Part shown: positions 35,046-52,666 of the stretch, piece after piece | How positions within the stretch are numbered: position 1 is the stretch's first letter | Layout: the number at the start of each line of letters is the position of its first letter | Assembly: GCA_036346205.1 (NCBI GenBank) | Contig: JARFJB010002039.1 | Location: 289,001 to 353,000, forward strand | Source of the DNA: Vesta saturnalis | Taxonomy: Eukaryota; Arthropoda; Insecta; Coleoptera; Lampyridae | Direction of reading: 5' to 3' | Length of the DNA: 64,000 nucleotides | Notes under the pieces: model-generated | What the model saw: only the letters and a program-made list of their open reading frames with translations | Told to the model about the DNA's origin: nothing | Database searches by the model: none | Position numbers and translations under genes: made by a program

Positions 35046-37359
35046 GTGATTCTAAAATTAGTGGGGGTATCAACTATTTTATTTTAAATGGAACACCCTA
35101 TCTATCATTACACTTTTGGATAGCCTAATGAATAAGCTTTTCAACGATGTATACATTTGTACATATAAAATCCAACGTTGCCAAGTTATTGAACAAAAAT
35201 ATATTTTTTTCCTGAATGTAAGGTTAGCAATAAAAATTAATTCTTCTTATTATCTAAGTTGAGACAAATTAGTTCAGGGACATAATTATGCTAGATATAG
35301 GCTTTTAAACGATGTAAACGTTTTATTGATATATTGAGTAGGGGGGGAGAAGGCTCCGTGTGAAACTTATCATGTTCAACGTACATCAATTCTCTTATTT
35401 CAAATGGAACACCCTGTATATTTTGATATGAGCGAATAGTACTCTTAAAGACCTAACTTTTATCTAAATAGATTGATAACGTAATTATTTAATAATGATT
35501 AATAATGATTTAAAAACAATGAAACAAAATTTTGTCAATTAGGTGTATTTTAACTTGATTTCGTTCAAAGCTACTTTTTCACTACATTTGTATTTAGAAG
35601 AAAACTTGAATTAAGAGAAGTTAAATCTAAATTTTAAAATGAAATATACGAAGAACGAATTAATTAAATGATTAACATAATAGAAGCCCAAGGTAATTGT
35701 TTACTCGCTTCTAGATTTTATAAACAAAAATTTCCCGATGCCCGTTGTCCAGATGAACGAGTTCTTGAAAATTTTAAAAGTAGATTTGAGGAAACCGGAT
35801 CGATTGCATATAAAGGTATAATTGTCCAAAACCTGTAAACAACGAGAAAACTCAACTAGTGGTGCTTCAAGCTTACACGATAACCCTCCAATAAATATTA
35901 GAAGAATTGCAGTGGAACATGATTTACAGAGATCAACAATACACAATATAATTAATGAATATAAATACCATCCATACAAGATCCAACTCCACCAGACATT
36001 GGATCAACATAATTTTGAAAATAGACTAAATTACTGTCATTGGTGATTGCAACAACCACATAATTTTTTTAATACAGTTATGATGACAGACGAATCTACT
36101 TTTCATAACAATATTTTGTAAATAGGCACAATTATCATTATTACGCCATCGAAAATCCACATACAATTAAATACAGAAACAATCTCCATCGATGGAGTCT
36201 ATGTTTGGGCTGATATTATTGACAACACATTCTTAGGAACCTATTTTTTTAAAACAATTTCAATGCAATAAATTATTTAAATTTATTGCGAACCAACGTG
36301 CTACCATGGATTGAAGAGAACATCCCATTCGCTAATGAGGAAATATGGTACTAACAAGATGGCGCTTGTGCACATTCGGCTCGTGATGTGACGGAGTTTT
36401 TAAATCAGCAATTTCATGATCATTGGATATGTCGTTATGGGCCTATCAGGTAGCCAGCTGATCACCCGATCTAACTTTCATGGACTATTTTTTATGGGGC
36501 TACATTAAAAATGAAGTTTATAGAACATCGCCGATTAGTGCAGAAAATATGAGGTAAAGAATTCAAGAAGCGTTTCGTAATGTAAGCCAACAAATGTTGC
36601 ATAATTTACAACGTTCCTACAGACAACGATTGAATCAGTGCATTGAGAAAAGAGGAGGCTTGTTTGAACCTTATTTATAATTTTTTTAGGTGCACATTTG
36701 CATGTGTTTGACTTGCCTATCTCTTGTTCTTGTTAATTGCTTGTTTATTATTTCAATATTACATTGTTTAGTTTATTGTTAAAAATATTTAATAAAATTA
36801 ATTATTACTACTACTAATCTGGTATTGTGACTTGAAATCATGGCACTCTATTATATCGTTACGTTATAAATATAGAAAAATTAAAGAAATGGAAATATTT
36901 TAAGAACTATAAATTTTAGCGGTATCAATGTATTTAGATAAAAGTTAGGTCTTTAAGAGTACTATTTGCCCATATCAAAATATACAGGGTGATCCATTTG
37001 AAATAAGAGAATCGATGTACGTTGAACATGATAAGTTTCACACGGATCCTTCTCCCTACACAATATATCAATAAAACGTTTACATCCTTTAAAAGCCTAT
37101 ATCTAGCTTAATTATATCCCTCAACTAATTTGTCTCAACTTAGATAATAAACGAATAATTAATTTGTATTGCTAACCTTAGATTCAGGAAAAAAATACAT
37201 TTTTGTTAAATAACTTGGCAACGTTGCATTTCATATGAATAAATGTATACATCATTGAAAAGCTTATTTATTAAGCTATCCAAAAATGTAATAATATACA
37301 GGGTGTTCAATTTAAAATAAAAACGTTGATACCCTCTTACTTTTACGAATCACCCCGTA
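35041..37359 (+). mobile_element. DD41D-E transposon, copy E1
   Basis: The left arm 35041-35418 (TAGGGGTGATTCTAAAATTA ... AAATGGAACACCCTGTA) and right arm 36983-37359 (TACAGGGTGATCCATTTG ... TACGAATCACCCCGTA) are inverted copies, and similarity continues inward about 60 bp beyond each inner motif. The transposase lies between. On the right, a further ~120 bp (segment F) follows to a (TA)n tract. Confidence 0.9.
35639..36680 (+). pseudogene. DD41D-E transposase pseudogene, copy E1
   Basis: ATG 35639 (MKYTKNELIK then stops). The longest open piece, 35822-36046, covers INIRRIAVEHDLQRSTIHNI (second HTH) and YHPYKIQLHQ. Catalytic MMTDESTFHNN (Asp 1, about 36085), QDGACAHSARDV (Asp 2, 36358) and LTFMDYF-LWGY (Asp 3, 36483) are all present, though in different frames and with a stop in place of the Gln before QDG. 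The spacing fits 41 residues if one lost base is allowed. Ends at TAA 36678-36680. Confidence 0.88.

Positions 37360-38320
<961 letters not shown>

Positions 38321-38369
<49 letters not shown>
38321..38369. repeat. (TA)n microsatellite
   Basis: 49 bp of TA at the outer end of S1. Confidence 0.98.
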
Positions 38370-38371
<2 letters not shown>

Positions 38372-41231
38372 GATGGTTAGAAATAGGCAATAATAAAGGG
38401 CTAGAGTTTATCGAGCTTAAATTCTATGTAGTATGCAAGTTTAAATAAAATTGAAGAAGTATACAGTTCATTATGAGAAAAAAATAGTATACGGGTGTAA
38501 AAATATGGTTTTGATGTAACAAAACAGGCTTTGTGGGGTATGCACAAGGTTGTTATATTCATAAAAGCTATACCAGTAACATGTGAGAAAGGTCAACAAG
38601 ATTCATATTAGTGTGTACGATTGGTTTCGTTTAACATATTTAAGTAATTTCACATTTTAATCAATTTATTTAAGCAATTTAAACACGTGACAGGTATTGA
38701 TCACATGAAGTACGATAATTATAATTTGTAGAACAATTATAGTAATAGGTACAATGCATAAACTCTGCGAACTATACAAAAGTGTTATGGTACGAACACA
38801 GAATATTGGTAATTTACAGACAAAGTGTTTAAAAAGTGCATAAGGAGTGGTAGTGACTTAGAAACATAGTTAAGAAGATGTACAACATTTGTGTCATGTG
38901 ATATTTAATATATAATTACAATTTGTGTACAAAAATCTACAATATGTGTTAACACCATGGAAATGTGAAATGACAAAATTATGAACTATGGAGTACAAAT
39001 AAACAGTAATTGTGTTAGAGACAGATATAAGAACATAATAGATGAACATTTCAAGTGATATAGACGTTTAAAACGCAAGTTAAAAGTAAATTTATATAAA
39101 GTTACGTTAAGTACTATATTTAAAAATTTTACAAATTTATAGTTTTTATAGGATAGGACAAGTTTAGAATAAATTATAAAAGCATAAAATCATAGGTATC
39201 CCTCATTTTCACAAAGAAATTAACAGTAAATATGTAATCTAAACATAAAATTAGTAAAGTTGGGTTAACTACCTAAAATTAAGGTATGAAAGAGGAAATT
39301 TTGTTAAAACTAGGTAAAATGGGTTGAAATAGGTGTATTCTTATGCAGTTTTTTTATGTAGAATTTGAATATGTAATTAGTTTAGCTGTTAAATATAAAA
39401 TTTGTTATATATTAGTGAATTTAGGTTTTAGTTTGTCAAAATGTAAATTTTTGAAGCGAAATAAGGCATGTGAGGTGTCTTTTTATGCAGAAAGTTGCCC
39501 TGATTCCAAATTTGTATTTAAAAAGCAAATCCGATTTGATTTGAAAAAGTTATGGCATAATTTATGTTTTAGTTAATTTAACAATTTTGTTTAGACCAAT
39601 CAGATACTAGAATATTTTTTGTGTAAGATAAAAAAAAAATTTGAAAATTTGGTATCCATGAGAAAAATATAAAAGGAATTGCTCCTGATTTCTCACTCTC
39701 TTGCATTTCTCTTGCCTTTGTAATTTTTAGTGACTAACAAGTCATAGTGCTAGTAGTGCTTTGGTTAACATGTAAGTTAAAAGTTTCGTTAACATTATCG
39801 TATTTGAAACGCAATCAACGTAGAGTTGGGATTTCAGAAACAATTGTTTTAACCTATAACAAAATTTAAAACTAAGGTTACCGATTGTAATTGTCGATAA
39901 TATCGTATTTGTTTCATTTCGAAATCGTGTTAAACATCGGGTGATGTCAATAAAATCCTTCAGTTATTTTGGATGTGATGTTTATTTTTTTGAACGTGAT
40001 GGAGTTTATAAAATAAATATAACTTCATAACGGCATCTAAAATAAAAGTGCAAGTGAACATAAAAATTTTATATAAAAATAAAATACAAGTTAAATCCGA
40101 AAAATTATTAAATATTTAAACCAACATTTAAATATACAAATAAAATAAAGTGCTTGTCTGAAAGTACATGAGCATATTACATAAGTACATCGGATTTTCC
40201 ACGAGGAAGAGTTATCACCAGTTAAAGAATTTGGATGAAGTTATGGAATATAAGCAGCACCCATTTCAATAGCAAGGCAGTATCATCGATATATAGAAAG
40301 AAGTCTACGTCCAATGTTTTAATATGGAACAAGCCTAACGTGACCATTATTTTAAAATTGCAACAACACATGTCAATTAAATTTTTCTATCATAACCCAC
40401 TATTGCATTGATTATTCTTTTGATGTCCTGTATTTATGTTTTATATTTGATTATGTATAAATGTTTGTGCGACAACATGTATCTATATCTGAAAAGTTAA
40501 TGAACCGGTGTAATTATAAAAATAATAATTTTATTTTGAACAAAATCAAAATTGTACTCACTAATTTTAGATCCTTTGGTGAAATTTTTGACAGACTACA
40601 TTTAATTAAGTTAGTAAGGACGCAACGCATGCGTAATTTGTGCAAATTCCGACGAAGTCTGTTTCACATTGAAACTCGTAATTATAAATTACAATTTAAT
40701 TATTAACATGAATATTTCCATGTGTAAAATAAAAATATTTTCTATGATTTCACGATTACATTATAATTTAATAACAATAACTTTAAAAAGCATATTGAAC
40801 CCTATCTCTACTTAGTTAAATTAATTTTCACGAATTAACCATCACAATATACAGGTCGCACAACTAAAGATGATTTGGAGGTGAGATGCGCATTCGTCCG
40901 TTTTCAAATATTCTACTCGCGGCAATTCGAGAAGTTCAGTAGCGTCGCCGGTAAATTGTTTCAAGTGTATATTACGTCATTGTACGTATACAAACATAAT
41001 TATTAACACATTTTCTTAATACTTATGGAAATTTTACATTTAAGTTAATGAATTTAGAATGTTTTTAAACAGACTAGGAATGTATATAAATTATTAAATT
41101 AATAAAATAACATAACACTTTAAATATGATTTTGTACATGTACCAACGATTAATTACGCCGCCCCTGGTAAGTGATTTTAAGCTGTTACACTTGACGATT
41201 GTTCCCGAACGAAATGACGTATCTGCGCGAC

Positions 41232-41234
<3 letters not shown>
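38370..41234. other. Long AT-rich interval, no gene recognised
   Basis: About 2.9 kb between S1 and the next (TA)n. ORFs 39343-39576 and 40461-40706 have no known motif. Except for the promoter-like spot at 39666, nothing stands out. It is the least repeat-like stretch of this part of the window. Confidence 0.45.
39666..39960 (+). promoter_or_regulatory. Promoter-like segment (possible LTR or first exon)
   Basis: ATATAAAAGG at about 39667 is followed ~30 bp later by CTCACTCTCTTGCATTTCTC, a CATGTAAGTTAAAAG donor-like site near 39768, and AATAAAATCC at about 39950. This order could be U3/R/U5 of a solo LTR or a host first exon with donor. No ORF supports either. Confidence 0.25.
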
Positions 41235-41299
<65 letters not shown>

Positions 41300-41302
41300 A
41301 TA
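41235..41302. repeat. (TA)n microsatellite
   Basis: 68 bp of TA with two TG interruptions near its right end. Confidence 0.97.
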
Positions 41303-41458
41303 GATCTTCGTCTTCACTAATAACGTTGTTCTGCTTCGCGTGATTCGTATTTAACTGATTTCTGCTGTGCTTTCCTTGTTAATTATACCTTTGCTGACTA
41401 CTTTAGTTTCGCTGCCTACCTTTCTTTTCCCGTTTTGTTTTTCTGATCTGCTATGATG

Positions 41459-41650
41459 CATGTGTGTGTACGTGTGCGCGCGTGCGTGCTTGCGTGAGTT
41501 CTTGCATATGTTCGTGTGTGAGGGTGTGCGTAACTGTTCGTGTGCGGGTGTGTTCGTATACGTGTGTCTGCGCGTGTGTGTTTGCCTGTGCGTGTGTGTT
41601 ATTGTGAGTGTGTATGTGCGTGTGCTCTTGTGTGTGCTGAGTGTACGGAT
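41459..41650 (+). repeat. Degenerate GT/GC-rich tract
   Basis: Interrupted GTGTGTGCG-type repeats; the counterpart is at 50181-50365. Confidence 0.9.
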
Positions 41651-41779
41651 GTTTTTTATTGCCCACGATAACTTCAGAACGATAAGGATTTCATAGTTAA
41701 GCTTGACTTCATTTCCCGTGGAGCTGATGAGATTTTGAGAGAGGCGGGGTTTGTTAGGCAGTCTAGGACACAACTTCCA

Positions 41780-42055
41780 TTGGTCACAATGCCCACCACC
41801 TTCTAAATCGCCATCTTAGTCACAACGCCCACTTTTATATTTGGCCATAACGTCCACTTTGGTCATAACGCCCACCGCATACTATGCCACGCTGGTCACA
41901 ATGTTCACTTTTAAATTTGATCATAGCCTCCACTGTGGTGACAACCTCCACCGACGCCTTCTGGTTTTATCGCCTACCGACGTTGGTCGTAGTGTCCATT
42001 TTTTTTTCCGATTACAACGCCCACCTTTAAATTTGGTCACAACAACTGCAGATGT
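41780..42055 (+). repeat. Array of ~11 degenerate 15-bp boxes (GGTCAYAACGYCCAC), M1
   Basis: Variants such as GGTCACAATGCCCAC, GGCCATAACGTCCAC, GGTCATAACGCCCAC and GGTGACAACCTCCAC recur in one orientation with spacers of about 5-25 bp. Irregular spacing with a conserved core is more like a binding-site cluster than a simple tandem repeat. Confidence 0.8.
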
Positions 42056-43787
42056 GCCTAAGACGAATTGCTCTTTAGCTCTCCTATCTCAAAAAAAGGA
42101 AAAAATGATACGAATGAAAGTTTTACCGAATCAAGTTGTTCATAATTTAAACATACTTTTGACTATACAGTGTGTCCCACTTAGTGTGGGCATGATTAAG
42201 GCAACACAACAGCATTTAATGAGTGCTTGTGTGCGTGCGACATGCATGCGCGTGTGCGTCTGCAGTCACTGTAACTGAAAAAATGCGTCACCGCATTTTT
42301 TTTTCACATTTACAATATATCGCTTCTGTAAAATTTTGGTTAAAATCCACTGAAATCTGTTGTACATCATGAAATATAATATTAGTTAATTGTACTTGCG
42401 CAAAAATTAGTTTTAAAAGTAATTTAAATTAAAGCTAGTAGCCTTAATTAACTAAACAACTAGATTTCTACCGTATACATTTAATTGAGTTCCAGAGAGC
42501 TCGAGTTTATTAAAAATCGTTCATTAATCATCATTGTTGGTGAAATAGCCGTGTTTATTAAGAGGGAAACTATGACCTTTGTCTTTCCCTAAGCTGTCAC
42601 CACCCGCAATAATTCTGTTTTTGAGGCATCTTCAACCACCGTTTAAACATAGAATACCCATCACTGACGGTAGGATCCCGCTTAGAAGCCGTAAAGTTCC
42701 ACTATTGTGTCATCAAGTCATCTTTCCGAAACATGTAAAACTAATACATAACATAACATAATTATATCAAAAAGTATGCATGTGTAAAGGCAGTATTGTT
42801 AAACATACAGTTCTACTTTACTAGTAGTTTTATACTTTTAAGAGGTTCTATTACCCAAGTGCAACTTCTAATTAATCCCTGTTATTTTTTAGTTACAGAA
42901 GTATGTTAGCTTTTCGGAGAATTTGTAATTTGCAATAAATATGTATGGCATAACCTACTAAACAAGTATCCCTAAGATTTCACCGCATTAAACGTAAAAT
43001 GAAAAATATCTGAAAAACACTAAGAATTTATCTAAGGGAAATTGCGATTTGTAGAAAATTTTGATATTGGTGAAGCTAAGACCTTCAGAGATAATTTTTG
43101 TTGTTTAGAGCTCAAAAACAATATCTATATAACGAAGATACACGTAATATATAATATAATTAATACGAGTATAAGTGTAGGTGATGGCAGTATGATTTTT
43201 AAGAATTTTTTCTTAAATATTTACTGGCTTGCTAATATTTTTATTAATACGAATGTTGTTAATTGATCGACTGTAAGCCGCCTTAACTAATGAACACCAA
43301 TTTTTAATTTTTGTTATCAAATGTTAATGTATTTCTTTAAAAATTATAGACGCTTATGCAATATCTCATACTACTAAAGAAGAACCATTTATTTATTTTC
43401 TAAACATTTTCTAATGGTGTATGTATAAGTGATTACCATTATTTTATTTTTACAGATAGCACAATTTTGGTTGATTCCTTATTCTAGATTCGATGTGTAT
43501 CCAACATAAGAATAATTGACGTTTAAATAACAAATGGATTTCATAATCTACAGTTAAACGTTTTTATTATATAGTGTCAAGATTTCGATGCTCACCATTG
43601 GTATATCCGTTATTAGAAGAGATAGAGCAACGGTCAAATGGGAAATGTTTTGCGGAATTCAATGTTTGCAACAAATCTCATTTCAAATTCATCCTGACTT
43701 TCTCCGGCTTTGAGATATTTTGAAAAAAACTAAAATTTTCCGATCTTTGTTTTTTTTTTCCAATAACTCAGTAACACTTTTTTACGA

Positions 43788-45352
43788 CAAATTCGTTGCT
43801 GTTAACAGAAAGAAACCCCCGATTTCCATTTATTCTCAAGTTACCAGCGCTATTTTTGATCTAATGGTGGCCATTTGTAATTTTTAATAAGTTAGATAGT
43901 CCTGGAGAAGAAGTTTTTAATGAGGTACAAAGTGTCTGAAAGATCTTCATTTCTACGAGGGATATTAACAAAAAATGCATTAAACTACAATACGAAGTTA
44001 AAAGTTCAAATTCACTTAAACAAACTGTTCAATATGGCGACCATTTTTCTCCACACACGTTTGGCACCTTGTTCTAATATAGTGACATACTCTACGTAAT
44101 GTGTTCCAATTTAATGATCCTAGCTCATTCAGCACTCTTTGTTCCAAAATTTTCCTGGTGGTTCAAAATTGAATGCTTCGTTTTTAGTGGCATCCCACAG
44201 ATAAGAATCAAGGAGGGTAAGGGCGGGTAATCTCCCAGGCTATTGTACTAGTCCATTTTTTGAAATAACTTTCTCATTAAAGTTTTCTTTTAAAAAATGT
44301 TGCACGTCACGAGCATTATGAACCTGGCAGCTGTACCAGATGTTCTACATGTTCTCAGGTTTATCTAAGAGCAAGCATTATCTCGTTCGTTAGTAGCTCC
44401 ATATATCTGTTTCCAGTTAAGTTGTCATCAAAGATGAAGGTAACTATTAAGTCATCATCTAAAATGAAAAACAAACAGTCAGAAGAACAAAAAAAAGTCT
44501 AATGTCCGTACCAATCAAACTACACCAGATATTACCTAAAACCAAATCGAACTTGAAAACTTTTTGATTTACCAAATGTGGATATTCAGTAGACCAATGT
44601 AGATACTTGTGTCTATTGAACACTTTACAGTTGGTAAACCGTGTTTCATCGGTCCTAAGTATTTTCCTAGGAAGATCAGCATCATCTTGACGCTTTTGTA
44701 GATACCACCTGCTGAACTGTAATCTCCGGTGATAGTCATTACCGCTTAATCCTCGTTCAACTGTTGATTTGTATAGGTGGTATTTGTTTTTCTTCTATGT
44801 CTTATGAACACTGGATTTTGGCATACCAGTTATTTGGGAGACTCTACGAACTGATGTACTTGGATTGTTTGAAATATTTTCACGTATATCAGCATTGCTT
44901 ACCTGATACTTGGGCCTCCTTTATTTAAAGCTCCCATAGTTGTACCGGGTGATTGCGAGCTTCGGTTTGCTTTGAAATAAACTTCCAACGTATCAGCCTT
45001 TTCTTAATTTATAAATTTATGTGCCATTACAGTACTTATTAAAATCGACACTTAATGGTGATTACTCATCAATTCCACTTTTACACGTGAATAGTGACAG
45101 AGCTGCCATTTATGTCATACTATCGTTTTCTGTGATAGCCTAACGTAGTCAAATTCATTTTCGGTCAATATCTCTCATAGAATGAAGATTTTTCAGACCT
45201 CATTACCTCATTAAAAATCTCTTCTCAAGTGATACCTAACTAATCAAAAACTAAAAGTGGCCGCCATTACAAAAACAAAAGGTAGGGCTGATAACTTGAA
45301 AACAAATGAATATCGGAGGTTTATGTTAACAGCAACGAATTTGTCGTAAAAC
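43788..45352 (-). mobile_element. DD41D-U transposon, copy 2
   Basis: Same ~200-bp TIRs as copy 1 (TTTTACGACAAATTCG ... CGAATTTGTCGTAAAA). The two copies lie at identical places in the duplicated block, so they arose by block duplication, not by two insertions. Confidence 0.82.
44030..45027 (-). pseudogene. DD41D-U transposase pseudogene, copy 2
   Basis: Start at 45027 (MAHKFIN stop). The gene shares its inactivating changes with copy 1: loss of the QQD motif (WYSCQVHNARDV) and early stops. It keeps a TGDYxxxAV-type segment (about 44725-44750) that copy 1 lost. Asp 1 (TDETRF) and Asp 3 (LTLLDSYLWD-like, from GGCATCCCACAGATAAGAATCAAGG) regions are recognisable. The shared lesions show the gene was dead before duplication. 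Confidence 0.8.
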
Positions 45353-45405
45353 AAGTATGCGAACAATGTAAAAAGTGTCAGAACACAGTGAAAGTTCAAA
45401 AGCGG

Positions 45406-45692
45406 TATGCGTGTGCGTGTTCGTGTGCGCGTGCGTGTACGTATGCGTGTGCGTGTTCGTGTGCGTGTGCGTGTGCGTGTGCGTGTGCGTGTGCGTGTGC
45501 GTGTGCGTGTGCGTGTGCTGTGTGTGCGTGTCGTGTCGTGTGCGTGTGCGTGTGCGTGTGCGTGTGCGTGTGCGTGTGCGTGTGCGTGTGCGTGTGCGTG
45601 TGCGTCTGCGTGTACGTGTGCGTGTGCGTGTGTGTGCGTGTGCGTGTGCGTGTGCGTGTGCGTGTGAGTGTGCGTGTGCGTGTGCGTGTGCG
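45406..45692 (+). repeat. (GTGTGC)n hexanucleotide microsatellite, copy 2
   Basis: About 287 bp, with an interruption GTGTGCTGTGTGTGCGTGTC near 45515-45532 that is absent from copy 1, and a different total length. Confidence 0.97.
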
Positions 45693-45870
45693 AGGCGAGG
45701 ATGGATCGCAGCACGATCCCCTAACCTGACGTCATTAGACTTCTTGTTATGGCGATATGTCAAAAGTATTGGATACAAAACTAAACTTCTCGACTTAGCT
45801 GACTTAAGAAGACGAATAACGCTTGCCATTAGATCGGTCACGCATAAGATGTCGAGTAACGTTTTTTTTT
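45693..45870 (+). pseudogene. DD41D transposase C-terminal fragment, copy 2
   Basis: ARRGWIAARSPNLTSLDFLLWRYVKSIGYKTKLLDLADLRRRITLAIRSVTHKM runs in the frame that is open through the microsatellite from 45375. It matches the region around Asp 3 and the C-terminus of DD41D transposases. The N-terminal 80% of that gene is absent and replaced by the hexanucleotide array. Confidence 0.8.
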
Positions 45871-50076
<4,206 letters not shown>

Positions 50077-50905
50077 CTGATTTCTGCTGTGCTTTCCTTG
50101 TTAATGATACCTTTGCTGACTACTTTAGTTTCGCTGCCTTCCTTTCTTTTCGCCGTTTTGTTTTTCTGATCTGCTATGATGCCTGTGTGTGTACGTGTGC
50201 GCGCGTGGCTGCTTGCGTGAGTTCGTGCGTGTGTATGTGTGTTCGTGCATATGTTCGTGTGCGTGTGTGTTCGTATACGTGTCTCTGTGTGTGTTTGTGT
50301 GTGCGTGTGTGTTATTGTGAGTGTGTATGTGCGTCTGCTCTTGCGTGTGCCTGAGTGTATGGATGTTTTTTATTGCCCACGATAACTTCAGAACGATGAA
50401 GATTTCATGGTTAAGCTTGATTTCATTTCCCGTGGAGCTGATAAGGTTTTGAGAGAGGCGGGGGTTTGTTAGGCAGTCTAGGACACAATGTCCACTGGTC
50501 ACAACGCCCACCACCTTCTAAGCCGCCATCTTAGTCACAACGACCACTTTTACATTTGGTCATAATGTCCACTTAAGTCATAACGCCCAGCGCATACTAT
50601 GCCACGCTGTTCACAACGTCCACTTTTAAATTTGATGATAACCTCCACTCTGGTGACAACCTCCACCGACGCCTTCTGGTCTTATCGCCTACCGGCGTTG
50701 GTCGTAATGTCCATTTTTCTTTTTCCGATTACAATGCCCACCTTTAAAATTGGTCACAACAATTGTAGAGGTGCCTAAGACGAATTGCTCTTTAGCTCTC
50801 CTATCTCAAAAAATGATACGAATGGAAGTTTCACCGAATCAAGTTGTTCATAATTTAAACATACTTTTGACTATGCAGTGTGTCCCACTTAGTGTGGGTA
50901 TTTGT
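50077..50905. repeat. Segment M, copy M2
   Basis: Same order as M1: conserved start, GT-rich tract (50181-50365), spacer, box array (50495-50760), tail ending CAGTGTGTCCCACTTAGTGTGGG. The left side is truncated by S2. Confidence 0.85.
50495..50760 (+). repeat. Array of degenerate 15-bp boxes, M2
   Basis: GGTCACAACGCCCAC, GGTCATAATGTCCAC, AGTCATAACGCCCAG, GTTCACAACGTCCAC and further variants, same orientation as M1. Confidence 0.78.
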
Positions 50906-52074
50906 TATTTTTTTGCATTTTTGAATTCCCTATTGAGTTTAAAGGTGACCTTAGTGACAAGTATTGGGTGATAAATAGCGTCGTTTTGGTGATACATCAT
51001 ACTTTTCAAGAAAGATATGATTGTCGCTTCTAAGGAAAACTTTAATATCTCCGAAACGTGCGGCGATGTGATTAAAATAACACCATGCTTTATATTTTCT
51101 GAGAACGTCGAAGGATTTCGCTTGAGAACTCATGGATTAAGTATTTTAAACACGTCAATCGTGGATAACTTATCTTTTTAAATAGAACGGTAAACTAATT
51201 TTGCCACCATGCGATGCAAATTTTAATTATCTTTCAATTTTGTTACGGCATGTTTGCGGCTGGTTCGGATTTAATGAATATTTACGACTAGGGCTGGACT
51301 GCTTTACTAGGATCTACGAGGAAAAACGTGCGCTGGGGTCCCAGCACAAATCGGTACTTTCAATCGCACTATTCCATTTTTCAATAAAACAAACATACGT
51401 TGATACATATAATTTGATTATATTAAACAAACACAAGGTTTCTTTTCAACACAATGATACCAATATTTTAACTTAGAAAACAGATGTCACTCATTAAACC
51501 ACATTTTTAGAATGATTTGTAAAGGCGTTTATTATATTATCATTGTCTATCGGATTAGGGATGTCCATGAGGAGTAATGCTCCAAGAATGTCTGGTGATA
51601 TAGTGGAACTAACTCTTAGATTAAACCAATTCCGTAAAGCGGTAACGCATACATTTCTAAACCAGTGAAAACAAGTAAATATACAAATAGAGCAAGTCTG
51701 CAATATTGACAACTCATCATCAAATTTTTATTGGGAATTTATTTTTATTGGCAATCTAATAACATCTATTCATAGTCCATTTTCACCATGCAACGATATA
51801 TATAAATAAATACCCAATATTTCTGCCAACAGAGGTCAAGCACAAGAACAGAGCCGATTAGTGCACTGCACTTCGCATCTGAACCAATGTCATAACGATA
51901 TTATGTAATTGATTAAATAAAGGCATTTATTATTATTATAAAAGGATTTTATTCGGGAACAGATTTGTTAAAAGTTAGGCATCTTTTCGCATAGCATAGC
52001 ATTCCTTTGTTAAGTATGCACAAGTTAAACGTCTATATAAGAACAAAAATTGTATTGTATATTGTACGGCGGAT
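50906..52074. other. Interval without recognised genes
   Basis: About 1.2 kb. ORF 51201-51476 has no known motif. Nothing else supportable. Confidence 0.4.
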
Positions 52075-52089
52075 GATATGGCCCGAGTG

Positions 52090-52440
52090 GATTGGCGGAC
52101 GTTGTGACCAAATAGATTTTAAATTAATTCTAGAAGTGGGCGTTGTGACCACTGCCAGTCGGTGGAGGATGTGACCAGTGGGCGTTGTGACCGGAAAAAG
52201 AGAGATGGACGTTACTACCAACGTCGGTGGCGACATGACTAGAAGACGTCGGTGGAGGTTACGACCAGAGTGGAGGTTATGATTCAAATTTAAAGGTGGA
52301 CGTTATGACCAGCGTGGCACAGTATGCGGTGGGCGTTTGTCCAAAGTGGACGTTATGGCCAAATTTAAAAGTGGACGTTGTAACCAAGATGGCAGTTTAG
52401 AAGGCCGGTATTGTGACCACTGGAAGTTGTGTCCAGGACC
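52090..52440 (-). repeat. Third 15-bp box array, inverted orientation, M3
   Basis: About 14 boxes of the reverse form (GTGGGCGTTGTGACC, GTGGACGTTATGACC, GTGGAGGTTACGACC), ending AGTTGTGTCCAGGACCCTTT, which mirrors the AGGACACAACTTCCA start of M1. The GT-rich tract is absent here. Confidence 0.8.
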
Positions 52441-52653
52441 CTTTGTTAGGTACAGTTTCTAGTTTTTATCAAATATTTCTGAAACAGCTGCGTTCCAAAA
52501 ATGTAAAATTCTAGTATATAGATCTTAAAATTGTAAATTAGTCATCTTTTATGCATTTTTTAATATAACGGTATACAAATTTTTGAAGTAGGATTTATGT
52601 GTTCGTTCAATTTTCTTCAATATCTGAATAACGATCACTTTTATAGAAAAATG

Positions 52654-52666
52654 TATAAACGTATTT
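52654..52666 (+). repeat. Left 13-bp target-site duplication of LINE fragment
   Basis: TATAAACGTATTT, repeated exactly at 53594-53606. Confidence 0.85.

Larger units (their letters stand above)
41303..42187. repeat. Segment M, copy M1 (GT-rich stretch plus 15-bp box array)
   Basis: Shares about 830 bp with 50075-50905. Order: TTTCTGCTGTGCTTTCCTTG, a GT-rich variable tract (41459-41650), a 220-bp spacer, the box array (41780-42055), and a tail ending ACAGTGTGTCCCACTTAGTG. The right edge abuts block U copy 2. Confidence 0.85.
42188..45782. repeat. Duplicated block U, copy 2
   Basis: Counterpart of 31462-34988. It retains the continuation beyond the point where E1 interrupts copy 1. Left neighbour is M1 rather than the unrelated DNA that borders copy 1. 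Confidence 0.92.

Noticed and set aside
34626..35128. Long ORFs on both strands over the hexanucleotide array (Val-Arg, Cys-Ala, His-Thr repeats)
   Set aside because: They are translations of (GTGTGC)n and (TA)n microsatellites; only the transposase C-terminus after the array is meaningful.
39343..40706. Small ORFs in the gene-free stretch (39343-39576, 40461-40706)
   Set aside because: No motif, no splice-consistent neighbours, frequency expected by chance.
41351..41773. His/Thr-rich ORFs on the GT-rich tract (also 50125-50514)
   Set aside because: Translation of a degenerate dinucleotide-like repeat.
51201..51476. 91-codon ORF
   Set aside because: No homology recognised, no conserved copy in the window.
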